Source: Tagaea sp. CACIAM 22H2 (GTDB lineage: Bacteria > Pseudomonadota > Alphaproteobacteria > CACIAM-22H2). Taken from it: a DNA stretch of 32,500 nt. Positions 14,785-23,453 of this stretch are shown here, piece after piece. The notes beneath the pieces were generated by a model, which was given only the letters and a program-made list of their open reading frames with translations, made no database searches and was not told the DNA's origin. The translations under genes and the position numbers were made by a program. Every line of letters begins with the position of its first letter. Positions within the stretch are counted from its first letter, which is position 1. Location of the stretch: the NCBI GenBank assembly GCA_014444615.1, contig PVXE01000029.1:1-32500 (forward strand), read 5' to 3'.

Positions 14785-15923
14785 GCGAGACCTATCCCCA
14801 AATCCGCGAGTCGGTTCGCGCGCTTTGCGCCAAATTCCCCGGCGAATATTGGCGCGCGTTGGATCGCGCGCGCGAATATCCGGCGGATTTCGTGAAGGCG
14901 CTGTCGGATGCCGGGATGCTCGCCGTGCTGATCCCGGAAGAATTTGGCGGCTCGGGTTTGCCGATTTCGGGGGCCGCCGCGATCCTCGAGGAGATCCACG
15001 CCGCGGGGGCCAATGGCGGGGCGTGCCATGCGCAGATGTACACGATGGGCACGATCCTGCGGCATGGCTCGGCCGAACAAAAGAAGCGCTTCCTGCCGAA
15101 GATCGCCGCGGGCGAATTGCGGCTGCAAGCCTTCGGCGTGACCGAGCCGAGTGCGGGTACGGACACGACCGCGATCCGCACCACGGCGACCAAAAAAGGT
15201 GATCGCTATATCGTCGACGGGCAGAAGGTGTGGACCAGCCGCGCGGAGCATTCCGATTTGATGCTTCTGCTCGCGCGCACGAGCCCCCGCGATCAGGTCG
15301 CGAAGAAGAGCGACGGCTTGTCGGTCTTCGTCGTCGATATGAAATCGAAGGGGCTGACGATCAAGCCGTTGCGCGCGATGATCAACCACGCGACGACCGA
15401 AGTGTTTTTCGACGGACTTGAAGTGCCCGCCGAAAACCTGATCGGCGAAGAAGGGAAGGGCTTTCGCTACATCCTCGACGGGATGAACGCGGAGCGCATT
15501 CTGATCGGCGCCGAATGCATCGGCGACGCCAAATGGTTCACCGCCAAGGCCAGCGACTACGCCAAATCCCGAATCGTGTTCGGCCGCCCGATCGGCCAAA
15601 ACCAGGGCATTCAGTTTCCCATCGCGCAAGCCTATGCGCGCCTGCGCGCGGCCGAATTGATGGTGCGCGAAGCGATCCGGCTATACGAAGCGCACGAAAC
15701 CTGCGGACCGGAAGCGAATATGGCCAAGATGCTCGCCGCCGAAGCGTCGTGGGATGCGGCGAATGCCTGCCTGCAAACCCATGGCGGGTTCGGCTTCGCC
15801 GAGGAATACGATATCGAGCGTAAATTCCGCGAAACGCGGCTCTATCAGGTGGCGCCGATTTCGACCAATCTGATCTTGGCGCACCTCGCCGAGCATGTGC
15901 TCGGCCTGCCAAGGAGCTATTGA
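14781..15923 (+). CDS. acyl-CoA dehydrogenase (isovaleryl-CoA-dehydrogenase-like catalytic layout)
   Basis: 380 residues, FAD enzyme forming the 2,3-double bond of an acyl-CoA and passing electrons to ETF. The FAD-contacting segments AFGVTEPSAGTD (117-128) and KVWTSRAEHSDL (149-160) are present. The usual catalytic Glu of medium-chain enzymes (YEGT motif) is absent: that position reads LYQVAPIS. E238 in LDGMNAERI sits where isovaleryl-CoA and long-chain dehydrogenases carry their base, so the enzyme should be active by that layout, often used for branched acyl groups. The GTG start at 14781 overlaps the upstream stop (GTGA); the frame is open further upstream, but that part runs across the hydroxyacid dehydrogenase gene in another frame. 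Its stop overlaps the CoA-transferase ATG (TGATG). Confidence 0.92.
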   Translation: MSETYPQIRESVRALCAKFPGEYWRALDRAREYPADFVKALSDAGMLAVLIPEEFGGSGLPISGAAAILEEIHAAGANGGACHAQMYTMGTILRHGSAEQKKRFLPKIAAGELRLQAFGVTEPSAGTDTTAIRTTATKKGDRYIVDGQKVWTSRAEHSDLMLLLARTSPRDQVAKKSDGLSVFVVDMKSKGLTIKPLRAMINHATTEVFFDGLEVPAENLIGEEGKGFRYILDGMNAERILIGAECIGDAKWFTAKASDYAKSRIVFGRPIGQNQGIQFPIAQAYARLRAAELMVREAIRLYEAHETCGPEANMAKMLAAEASWDAANACLQTHGGFGFAEEYDIERKFRETRLYQVAPISTNLILAHLAEHVLGLPRSY

Positions 15924-17043
15924 TGGCGGCCCTCGACGGATTGCTGTGTCTCTCGCTCGAACAGGCGGTCGCGGCCCCGTATCTCACCTCGCGCTTGGCC
16001 GATAAAGGCTGTCGTGTCATCAAGCTCGAACGGCCGGAAGGCGATTTCGCGCGCGGCTATGACAAGGCGGCGAAGGGCCAGTCGAGCTATTTCGTCTGGC
16101 TCAATCGCGGCAAGCAAAGCCTGGTCGCCGACATCAAAAATCCGGACGACAACGCGCTGCTGAGGCGCATCGCGGCCAAGGCCGATATCTTCGTCCAGAA
16201 TTTGATGCCGGGCGCCGCCGCGCGCGCGGGCTCGGCGTGGCGGAATTGCGCAAGGCGAACCCGCACCTCATCTGCGTCGATATCTCCGGCTACGGCTCGC
16301 AAGGTCCGTATGCGCAGATGAAAAGCTACGACATGCTGCTGCAGGCGGAGACGGGCCTCGCCGACGTGACCGGCCGGCCCGAAGGGCCGGGCCGTGTGGG
16401 CGTATCGGTTTGCGATATCGCGGCGGGCATGTACGCGCATCAAGCCGTGCTGGAAGCTTTGATCGAGCGCGGCCGCACGGGGCAGGGCGCGCATATCGAA
16501 GTCTCGCTGTTCGACGGCATGGCCGAATGGATGGCCGTACCTCTGCTGCATTTCGATTATCTCGGTAAGGCGCCGCAGCGCGTGGGCTTGGCACACCCGT
16601 CCATCGCGCCCTATTCGGATTTTATGACGAAGGATGGCGTGCGCATCGTCATCTCGATCCAGAATGAGCGCGAATGGGCGGATTTCTGCGCGCACGTGCT
16701 GGGCGAGCCCGGCTTCGCGACCCATCCCGACTACGCCACCAACGTGCAGCGGGTGAAGAACCGCGTGGCGCTTGACGCGAAGGTCGCGGCATTTTTCGCC
16801 GCGCGCACGAAGGCGGAGATGGTGACGCTGCTGAACGCGGCACGCACGGCCTACGGTGTCGCCAACACGGTCGCGGAATTCTCCAAGCACCCGCAATTGC
16901 GCCGCGTGAGCGTGGCGACCGAAACGGGCGACGTGAATTTGCCCGCCCCGCCCGCGATTGTGAACGGCGTGCGCGCGCCCGCGTTGGGCGCCGTGCCGAA
17001 GATCGGCGAACATTCCGCCGCGATCCGCGCGGAATTCGCATGA
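15923..17043 (+). pseudogene. CaiB/BaiF (class III) CoA-transferase, single-base frameshift
   Basis: Would move CoA from one acyl-CoA to a free acid. The N-terminal part reads from the ATG at 15923 (overlapping the upstream TGA) through PYLTSRLADKG, IKLERPEGD and FVQNLMPGAAAR. The rest, GLGVAELRKANPHL to the stop at 17043, is in another frame. The break is at 16226-16234: adding one G to the GGG run at 16228-16230 restores PGAAARAGLGVAEL and a 373-residue protein of normal family length. The catalytic Asp is present (codon 16414-16416, VCDIAAG, D165 in the restored protein). Without the repair, translation from the first start stops near 16321. Everything else is intact and both junctions keep tight overlaps, so either a sequencing error or a very recent mutation is likely. 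A GTG at 16237 could not give a functional enzyme. Confidence 0.88.
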
Positions 17044-17864
17044 ACGACACTTCCGCCTGGCTCGGCCGGACCGAAACGCGCGCGGAGCGCGTCGAGCCCA
17101 TGCAAGCCGTGAAAATGGCGGCGACGTTGGATCGCGCGATTCCGCGCGATGGCGATGCGTTGCCGCCCGGCTGGCATTGGATGTTGTTCAACGCGGCCGA
17201 GCCCGCCGCCGCATTGGACCGCGACGGGCACCCGAAGCGCGGCGGCTTCATGCCGCCGATCGAACTGCCGCGCCGCATGTGGGCGGGCGGCAGGCTTACT
17301 TTCCATGCGCCGCTGCGTGTGGGGGCGAATGCCACGCGCCGTTCCGAAATCGCGAAGATCGAGAGCAAGACCGGCAAATCCGGCGCGCTGGTTTTCGTCG
17401 TGGTGAAGCACCGCATCGAAGCGGACGGCGTGCTGGCGATCGAAGAAGAACACGACATCGTCTATCGCGGCATGGGCGGCGGAACGGCGCCTTCGGTCGC
17501 GCCGCCCGCCCGCGCCGAGATCGTCAAAACGATCACGCCCGATCCGACCTTGCTGTTCCGCTATTCGGCGCTGACCTTCAACGGCCATCGCATCCATTAC
17601 GACCAGCCTTACGCGACGAAGGTCGAAGGTTACCCCGGCCTCGTGTTTCACGGGCCGCTGACCGCGACATTGCTGATGGCGCTGGCCGAGGAATTGGGCG
17701 GCGCACCGCTCGCGCGGTTTTCGTTTCGCGGCGTGGCGCCGTTGTTCGACACGGCCCCCTTCGCGATCAAAGCGAAGCGCGACGGCGACAAAATCGCGGC
17801 GTGGGCCGAAACGCCCGACGGCGCCTTGGCGATGAGTGCAGAGGCGACGCTTACGCGCCCTTGA
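17040..17864 (+). CDS. HTD2/mesaconyl-C4-CoA-hydratase-like FAS1-type dehydratase
   Basis: 274 residues of the double hot-dog family that includes mesaconyl-C4-CoA hydratase (Meh) and itaconyl-CoA hydratase. It adds water to, or removes it from, an enoyl-CoA. The N-terminal hot-dog has the family landmarks [10 protein letters not shown] (41-50), [16 protein letters not shown] (69-84) and a [15 protein letters not shown] strand. The C-terminal hot-dog holds the catalytic segment [20 protein letters not shown] (173-192) and [15 protein letters not shown]. Its ATG overlaps the stop of the CoA-transferase (ATGA). A CaiB-type transferase followed by a Meh/Ich-like hydratase is seen in mesaconate and itaconate pathways. 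The citramalyl-CoA lyase that would finish such a route is not in this window. Its last 14 bases overlap the convergent ubiG. Confidence 0.9.
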   Translation: MNDTSAWLGRTETRAERVEPMQAVKMAATLDRAIPRDGDALPPGWHWMLFNAAEPAAALDRDGHPKRGGFMPPIELPRRMWAGGRLTFHAPLRVGANATRRSEIAKIESKTGKSGALVFVVVKHRIEADGVLAIEEEHDIVYRGMGGGTAPSVAPPARAEIVKTITPDPTLLFRYSALTFNGHRIHYDQPYATKVEGYPGLVFHGPLTATLLMALAEELGGAPLARFSFRGVAPLFDTAPFAIKAKRDGDKIAAWAETPDGALAMSAEATLTRP

Positions 17865-18606
17865 TCGCGAAGCCCATATAGTTGACGTCCATGTCGCGGG
17901 CGAGGCGCCAGGTGTCGAGCAGCGGGTTGTAGGTCACACCGGTCAGATCGGTCGTTTCGAGACCGGCGGCGCGCAGGCCTTCGCACATCTCGGCGGGCTT
18001 CACGAATTTCGCCCATTCATGCGTGCCCTTGGGCAGCCAGCGCAGCACGTATTCGGCACCGACGATGGCGAGCAGGAACGCCTTGGGCGTGCGGTTGAGC
18101 GTGGCGACGACCATCGCCCCGCCCGGACGCACCAGCGCCCCGCAGCTCGCGAGGAATTCTTTGGGGTCGGCGACATGCTCGACGACCTCGAGCGACAGCA
18201 CCGCGTCGAAACTCTCGCCCGCCGCGACGAGATCTTCCGCCGTGGTATGGCGGTAATCGATGGCAAGGCCCATGCGTTCGGCGTGGTTCGACGCGATGCC
18301 GATATTCTTGGCCGAGGCGTCGATCGCGGTCATCGCCGCCCCCATCCGCGCCAAAGGCTCGGCCACCAGCCCGCCGCCGCAGCCGATATCCAGAATGCGC
18401 AAGCCGTCGAGCGGCTTGGCGCCCAGCGGATCGCGCCCGAAATGCCGCGCCAAACGGTCGCGGATATAGCCGAGCCGCACCGGATTGAATTTATGCAGCG
18501 GGCGGAACTTGCCGGCCGGGTCCCACCATTCGTCCGCCATCGCCGCGAAACGCGCGATTTCGGCGGGGTCCACGCTGGAACCGGGGGCAGCGTCGGGAAG
18601 CGTCAC
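17851..18606 (-). CDS. ubiG: UbiG, ubiquinone O-methyltransferase
   Basis: 251 residues, SAM-dependent enzyme for both O-methylations in ubiquinone synthesis. The N-terminal signature [19 protein letters not shown] (16-34) and [13 protein letters not shown] is specific to UbiG. SAM motif I is [16 protein letters not shown], followed by the acidic AIDAS end of strand 2 and the [11 protein letters not shown] motif. The C-terminus has the amphipathic segment around [17 protein letters not shown] thought to aid membrane contact in this family. The start is a GTG at 18606, with GGAG 11 bases upstream. It is divergent from lysC, an arrangement common in alphaproteobacteria. Confidence 0.96.
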   Translation of the reverse strand: MTLPDAAPGSSVDPAEIARFAAMADEWWDPAGKFRPLHKFNPVRLGYIRDRLARHFGRDPLGAKPLDGLRILDIGCGGGLVAEPLARMGAAMTAIDASAKNIGIASNHAERMGLAIDYRHTTAEDLVAAGESFDAVLSLEVVEHVADPKEFLASCGALVRPGGAMVVATLNRTPKAFLLAIVGAEYVLRWLPKGTHEWAKFVKPAEMCEGLRAAGLETTDLTGVTYNPLLDTWRLARDMDVNYMGFAIKGA

Positions 18607-18765
18607 GATGGCGAAATCTCCGTTTCCGGCACGGAAGGTATGCTTGCTCCGCCGGGAAGATCACAGTAGATATGCCGCGCGCGCGCACCCGGCAAGAGTC
18701 GGGTTACACGTATTCGCGCCAAGACGTTGGTTCAATTCGACTTTTACCGGAGTCCGGTCGCGGTT

Positions 18766-19986
18766 ATGGCACGTCTGGTTCTCAAATTCGGCGGTACGTC
18801 GGTCGCGAATATCGAGCGCATCCGAAACGTCGCCCAGCGCGTGAAGCGCGTGGTCGAGGAAGGCAACCAGGTTGCCGTCGTCGTTTCGGCCATGTCCGGG
18901 GTGACGAATCAGCTCGTCGCCTGGGTCAACGAAGTCTCGAAATTCTACGACGAGAAGGAATACGACTCGGTCGTGGCGACGGGCGAACAGGTCACCAGCG
19001 GCCTGACCGCGCTCGCCTTGCAGGAACTGGGCGTCAAAGCGCGCTCGTGGCAGGGCTGGCAGATTCCGCTGCGCACCGACGCGACCTATTCCAAGGCGCG
19101 CATCGAAGGCATCGATACGGCGGAGATGATCGCCGCGATGGAAAAGGGCGTCGTCGCCGTTGTCGCCGGGTTCCAGGGCATCAGTGCCGAAAACCGCATC
19201 ACGACGCTGGGCCGCGGCGGCTCGGACACGTCGGCGGTGGCGCTGGCGGCGGCATTGAAGGCCGATCGCTGCGACATCTTCACCGATGTCGACGGCGTCT
19301 ATACCTGCGATCCGCGCATCGTGACCAAGGCGCGCAAGCTCGATCAGATCGCCTACGAAGAAATGCTCGAAATGGCCTCGCTCGGCGCCAAGGTGCTGCA
19401 GACGCGGTCGGTCGAGCTCGCCATGAATCACCGCGTGAAGGTGCAAGTTCTCACCAGCTTCGAGGACAAGCCCGGCACGATGGTCGTCGACGAGGAAGAA
19501 ATCGTGGAAAAGCAAATCGTCAGCGGGATCGCCTATAGCCGGGACGAGGCCAAGGTGACCCTTACCAAGGTCTCCGACCGCCCCGGCGTGGCCGCCGCGA
19601 TCTTCGGCCCCTTGGCCGACAGCGCCATCAACGTGGACATGATCGTCCAGAACATCTCCGACGACGGCAAGACGACGGACATGACCTTCACGGTCGGCCG
19701 CACCGATCTCGACCGCGCGGTGAAGCTTCTGAACGAGAAGAAGGCGGCGCTGGGCTTCGCGGAGATCAAGCCCGATTCCAGCGTCGTGAAGGTCTCGGTC
19801 ATCGGGGTGGGCATGCGCAGCCACGCGGGCGTGGCGCTGACGATGTTCCGCACGCTGTCGGAAAAGGGCATCAACATCGAAGTGATCTCGACGTCGGAGA
19901 TCAAGATTTCGGTGCTGATCGACGAGCAATATTTGGAACTGGCGCTGCGCGCGTTGCACACCGCCTACGGATTGGACGCGCACTAA
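18766..19986 (+). CDS. lysC: aspartate kinase LysC
   Basis: 406 residues; phosphorylates L-aspartate, the first step to lysine, threonine, methionine and diaminopimelate. The N-terminal kinase signature is KFGGTSV (7-13), with [13 protein letters not shown], the FQGIS loop, [19 protein letters not shown], and [11 protein letters not shown]. Two ACT domains follow (about 265-335 and 345-405), including [15 protein letters not shown] and [17 protein letters not shown], so feedback control by lysine and/or threonine is expected. The start at 18766 begins exactly at [10 protein letters not shown]; upstream in-frame codons are not homologous. The nearest ribosome-site-like GGAG is 13 bases away, rather far. 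The 159-bp gap to ubiG shows no clear promoter box. Confidence 0.97.
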   Translation: MARLVLKFGGTSVANIERIRNVAQRVKRVVEEGNQVAVVVSAMSGVTNQLVAWVNEVSKFYDEKEYDSVVATGEQVTSGLTALALQELGVKARSWQGWQIPLRTDATYSKARIEGIDTAEMIAAMEKGVVAVVAGFQGISAENRITTLGRGGSDTSAVALAAALKADRCDIFTDVDGVYTCDPRIVTKARKLDQIAYEEMLEMASLGAKVLQTRSVELAMNHRVKVQVLTSFEDKPGTMVVDEEEIVEKQIVSGIAYSRDEAKVTLTKVSDRPGVAAAIFGPLADSAINVDMIVQNISDDGKTTDMTFTVGRTDLDRAVKLLNEKKAALGFAEIKPDSSVVKVSVIGVGMRSHAGVALTMFRTLSEKGINIEVISTSEIKISVLIDEQYLELALRALHTAYGLDAH

Positions 19987-19989
19987 GCC

Positions 19990-21024
19990 ATGGATCGCAT
20001 CGCCGCACGTCAGCGTCTCGACCGCCTCTGGGCGCGGGGAACCGCGTTTTTGGGCTGCGAAGTCGCGATCCTCGGCGGTGCGATGACTTGGGTGTCGGAG
20101 CGCAATCTCGTCGCCGCGATCTCCAACGCTGGCGGGTTCGGCGTGCTCGCCTGCGGCTCGATGAAGCCCGACATGCTCGCCGCCGAAATCGCGGCGACGC
20201 ATAAGCTGACCGCCAAGCCCTTCGGCGTGAATCTGATCGTGATGCATCCGCAATTGGCGGATCTCGCGCAGGTCTGCATCGACGGCAAGGTCGGCCATGT
20301 CGTGCTCGCGGGCGGTTTGCCGCCCGCCGATATCGTCAAGAAGCTCAAAGCCGGCGGCATCAAGGTGATCGGCTTCGCGCCCGCGCCCGTCATCGGCAAA
20401 AAGCTGGTGCGCGGCGGCATCGACGCGCTGGTGATCGAAGGCATGGAGGCGGGCGGGCACACGGGTGCCGTCACCACCGCCGTGCTGGCGCAGGAAATCC
20501 TGCCCGTCATCCGCGAAGTGCCCGTGTTCGTCGCGGGCGGCATCGGGCGCGGCGAAGCGATCCTGTCGTTCCTGGAAATGGGGGCTGCGGGCGCGCAGCT
20601 GGGCACACGCTTCGTGTGCGCGACCGAATGCGTGGCGCATCCCGCGTTCAAGCAAGCCTTCATCCGGGCGGCGGCGCGCGACGCCGTGCTGTCGGTCCAG
20701 CTCGATCCGCGCTTCCCGGTCATTCCGGTACGCGCGTTGGCGAACAAGGGCACTGCCGAATTCATGGAATGCCAGCGCCGCGTGATCGCCAAGGTCGATT
20801 CGGGCGAACTCGACGCCAAGGCCGCGCAGCTGGAGATCGAGCATTTCTGGGCGGGCGCGTTGCGCCGCGCGGTGGTCGACGGCGACGTCGAAACCGGCTC
20901 GGTCATGGCCGGCCAATCGGTCGGCATGGTGACGCGCGAGCAAAGCGTCAAAGACATTATCGACGAACTCGTCGCGCAGGCGGTCGATGCAATCGCCGCG
21001 CGCGAGGCTGCGGGAGCCGCCTGA
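19990..21024 (+). CDS. nitronate monooxygenase / FabK-like FMN TIM-barrel protein
   Basis: 344 residues, FMN-binding TIM barrel of the 2-nitropropane dioxygenase family. Recognisable parts are the N-terminal GGAMTWVSERNLVAAISNAGGFG (phosphate and flavin loop), PFGVNLIV, the catalytic-His segment EGMEAGGHTGAV (H157), VAGGIGRGEAI and GAQLGTRFVCATEC. Members detoxify alkyl nitronates or, as FabK, reduce enoyl-ACP; sequence alone does not separate these well. The C-terminal 90 residues form a helical cap. It starts three bases after the lysC stop and its stop overlaps the ptsP start by one base (TGATG), so it is embedded in the lysC-ptsP transcript. Confidence 0.9.
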   Translation: MDRIAARQRLDRLWARGTAFLGCEVAILGGAMTWVSERNLVAAISNAGGFGVLACGSMKPDMLAAEIAATHKLTAKPFGVNLIVMHPQLADLAQVCIDGKVGHVVLAGGLPPADIVKKLKAGGIKVIGFAPAPVIGKKLVRGGIDALVIEGMEAGGHTGAVTTAVLAQEILPVIREVPVFVAGGIGRGEAILSFLEMGAAGAQLGTRFVCATECVAHPAFKQAFIRAAARDAVLSVQLDPRFPVIPVRALANKGTAEFMECQRRVIAKVDSGELDAKAAQLEIEHFWAGALRRAVVDGDVETGSVMAGQSVGMVTREQSVKDIIDELVAQAVDAIAAREAAGAA

Positions 21025-23297
21025 TGGCCGCGACGCTGGGGCCCGGGGCGACGCGCCGGCTGCTCAAGCGTCTGCGCGATACGATGGCGGCGGGCGGTTC
21101 GGCCCAGCAGCGCCTCGACAAGATCGTCAAAATCATCGCGGGCGAGCTGATCGCCGAAGTGTGCTCGGTCTATGTCGTGCGCGCGGGCCAAGTGCTCGAG
21201 CTGTTCGCGACCGAAGGCTTGAAGCCCGAAGCCGTCCATAAAACCCGCCTGCGCGTGGGCGAGGGCATCGTCGGCGAGATCGCGGAGAACGCCCGCCCCT
21301 TGGCGCTGGCCGACGCGCAATCGCATCCCAACTTCGCCTTCCGCCCGGAAACGGGCGAAGAAATTTTCCACTCGATGCTCGGCGTGCCGATTCTGCGCAA
21401 CGGGCGCGCGATCGGCGTGGTGGCGATTCAAAACCGCACCTTCCGCGAATACGCGGACGAGGAAGTCGAGGCGCTGCAAACCGTCGCGATGGTGCTGGCC
21501 GAGCTGGTCGCGTCGGGCGAGTTGGTGTCGCCCGACGAAATGCTGCGCACGGAGGATGCGGGTCTCGTCGCGTCCGAGCGCATCGAAGGCCAGAAGCTCA
21601 ACGAAGGCATCGCCATCGGTATCGTCGTGCTGCACCAGCCGCGCGTGTCGGTGCGCCAGATGGTGGCCGACGATCCGGCCGCCGAAAAGAAGCGCCTGCG
21701 CGAAGCCGCGGCGGGCATGCGCACCGATATCGACCGTATCTTCGCCGATGCGGGGCTCGAGGAAGGCGATGAGCGCTGGGAAATCCTCGAGACGTATCGC
21801 ATGTTCGCCGAGGATCGCGGCTGGTTCAGCCGCATCGCCGACGCGATCGATACGGGCTTGACCGCCGAAGCCGCCGTGCAACGCGTGCAGGAGGACAACC
21901 GCGCGCGGCTGGCGCTCGTGTCCGATCCCTATATCCGCGAACGCATCACCGATTTCGACGATCTCGCCAATCGCCTCGTCCGCCATCTGACCGGCGACCG
22001 CACGGCGGCGGCGGACACCGATCTGCCCGACGATATCGTGCTGGTCGCGCGCAATCTCGGCCCCGCCGAATTGCTCGAATACGACCGGCGCAAATTGAAG
22101 GGTGTCGCGCTGGAGGAAGGCTCCAGCACCTCGCATGTGGCGATCATCGCGCATGCGCTCGACCTGCCGATGGTCGGGCACGCCGCCGGTTTGCTGTCGC
22201 GCGCCGAGCCGGGCGATCCCGTTGTCGTCGATGCGATGGGCGGTCAGATCATCTTGCGCCCGCGCGAGGACGTGCGCGAAACCTATGCCGCCGCGTTGCG
22301 CGCGCGCCAGGAACGGCGCGCGGGCTATGCGGCGTTGAAGGATTTGCCCGCCGTCACGCGCGACGGCACGCCGATCTCGCTCAACATGAACGCCGGGCTT
22401 GTGCTCGATCTCGAGCATCTGGCCGACAGCGGCGCCGACGGGATCGGCCTCTACCGCACCGAAATTCCGTTCATGATCCGCTCGACGATGCCCGACGTCG
22501 TCGAGCAGACGGACCTCTATCGCCGCATTCTCGACCGCGCCGACAACCGGCCCGTCGTGTTCCGCACGCTCGATATCGGCGGCGACAAGGTGCTGCCCTA
22601 TCTCGACGCGAACCCGCAGGAGAATCCGGCGATGGGCGTGCGCGCGATCCGCTTGACGCTCGACCGGCCGGCGATTTTGCGCGAGCAGGTGCGCGGGCTG
22701 CTGCGCGCGGCGGGCGGAAGGCGCCTCGACATCATGTTCCCGATGGTGGCGGAGGTCGCCGAGTTCGACGCCGCCAAGGAATTGCTGGAGATCGAAATCG
22801 CGCGCGAGGCGAAGCGCGGGCGTGCGCTGCCCGATCCGATCCGGATCGGCGTAATGTTGGAAGTGCCGTCGCTCTATTGGCAGCTGCCGCAACTTTTAAA
22901 ACGCGTCGATTTTATTTCAGTCGGTTCCAACGATCTGATGCAGTTCTTCTACGCCTCCGATCGCGGCAATCCCGACATGGCCGACCGTTACGATCCGCTG
23001 TCGCCGGGCATGCTGAGCTTCCTGCGCGCCATCGCGCGCGATTGCGAAGCCACGCACACGCAGCTCACCTTGTGCGGCGACATGGCCTCGCGGCCTTTGG
23101 AAGCGATGGCGCTGCTCGGGATCGGCTATCGCCGCTTGTCGATGCCGTTTCCAGCGATCGGCCCGGTGAAGGCGATGGTGCGCGCGCTCGACCTGCCGCC
23201 GCTCGCCAAGTATCTCGACGAGATATGCCGGCTCGCCGATCACTCGGTGCGCAAGAAGCTCGGCGACTTCGCGCGGGATCACAACATACCGGTGTAG
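21024..23297 (+). CDS. ptsP: PtsP, enzyme I of the nitrogen-related PTS
   Basis: 757 residues. Takes phosphate from phosphoenolpyruvate and hands it to NPr, starting the regulatory PTS-Ntr relay. A GAF domain covers about 28-165. The EI N-domain follows, with the phosphorylated His in EEGSSTSHVAIIAHAL (H371). The PEP-binding TIM barrel carries GADGIGLYRTEIPFM, RTLDIGGDK, NPAMGVRAIR, FISVGSNDLMQFF and the catalytic Cys in TLCGDMASRP (C684). The ATG at 21024 overlaps the upstream stop and has GGGAG seven bases before it; the frame is open upstream but that lies over the nitronate monooxygenase gene. Partners NPr and EIIA-Ntr are not in this window. The nitrogen-type GAF domain rules out a sugar-PTS EI. 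Confidence 0.96.
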   Translation: MAATLGPGATRRLLKRLRDTMAAGGSAQQRLDKIVKIIAGELIAEVCSVYVVRAGQVLELFATEGLKPEAVHKTRLRVGEGIVGEIAENARPLALADAQSHPNFAFRPETGEEIFHSMLGVPILRNGRAIGVVAIQNRTFREYADEEVEALQTVAMVLAELVASGELVSPDEMLRTEDAGLVASERIEGQKLNEGIAIGIVVLHQPRVSVRQMVADDPAAEKKRLREAAAGMRTDIDRIFADAGLEEGDERWEILETYRMFAEDRGWFSRIADAIDTGLTAEAAVQRVQEDNRARLALVSDPYIRERITDFDDLANRLVRHLTGDRTAAADTDLPDDIVLVARNLGPAELLEYDRRKLKGVALEEGSSTSHVAIIAHALDLPMVGHAAGLLSRAEPGDPVVVDAMGGQIILRPREDVRETYAAALRARQERRAGYAALKDLPAVTRDGTPISLNMNAGLVLDLEHLADSGADGIGLYRTEIPFMIRSTMPDVVEQTDLYRRILDRADNRPVVFRTLDIGGDKVLPYLDANPQENPAMGVRAIRLTLDRPAILREQVRGLLRAAGGRRLDIMFPMVAEVAEFDAAKELLEIEIAREAKRGRALPDPIRIGVMLEVPSLYWQLPQLLKRVDFISVGSNDLMQFFYASDRGNPDMADRYDPLSPGMLSFLRAIARDCEATHTQLTLCGDMASRPLEAMALLGIGYRRLSMPFPAIGPVKAMVRALDLPPLAKYLDEICRLADHSVRKKLGDFARDHNIPV

Positions 23298-23453
23298 TTT
23301 TTATTACTCGACCGGAAAATTTAGGGCCCGCTTGCTGTTGGCGGTCTTTGTCGAAGGTGATAAGACTCGCTCCGGGATAACCCGCAGAGCCGAACGTGAA
23401 ATCTCCGGATCGCCCATTCCGGTATATATTTCATAGGCTTAACGGAGGCTTCG

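Noticed and set aside
20616..21023. 136-residue N-terminal extension of PtsP
   Set aside because: It overlaps the nitronate monooxygenase gene out of frame. The GAF domain begins after the ATG at 21024, which has a good ribosome site.
18661..22892. Very long minus-strand open frames (18661-20943 and 20010-22892)
   Set aside because: They lie opposite lysC, the nitronate monooxygenase gene and ptsP, all of which have full motifs. Residue composition is typical of antisense frames at high GC.
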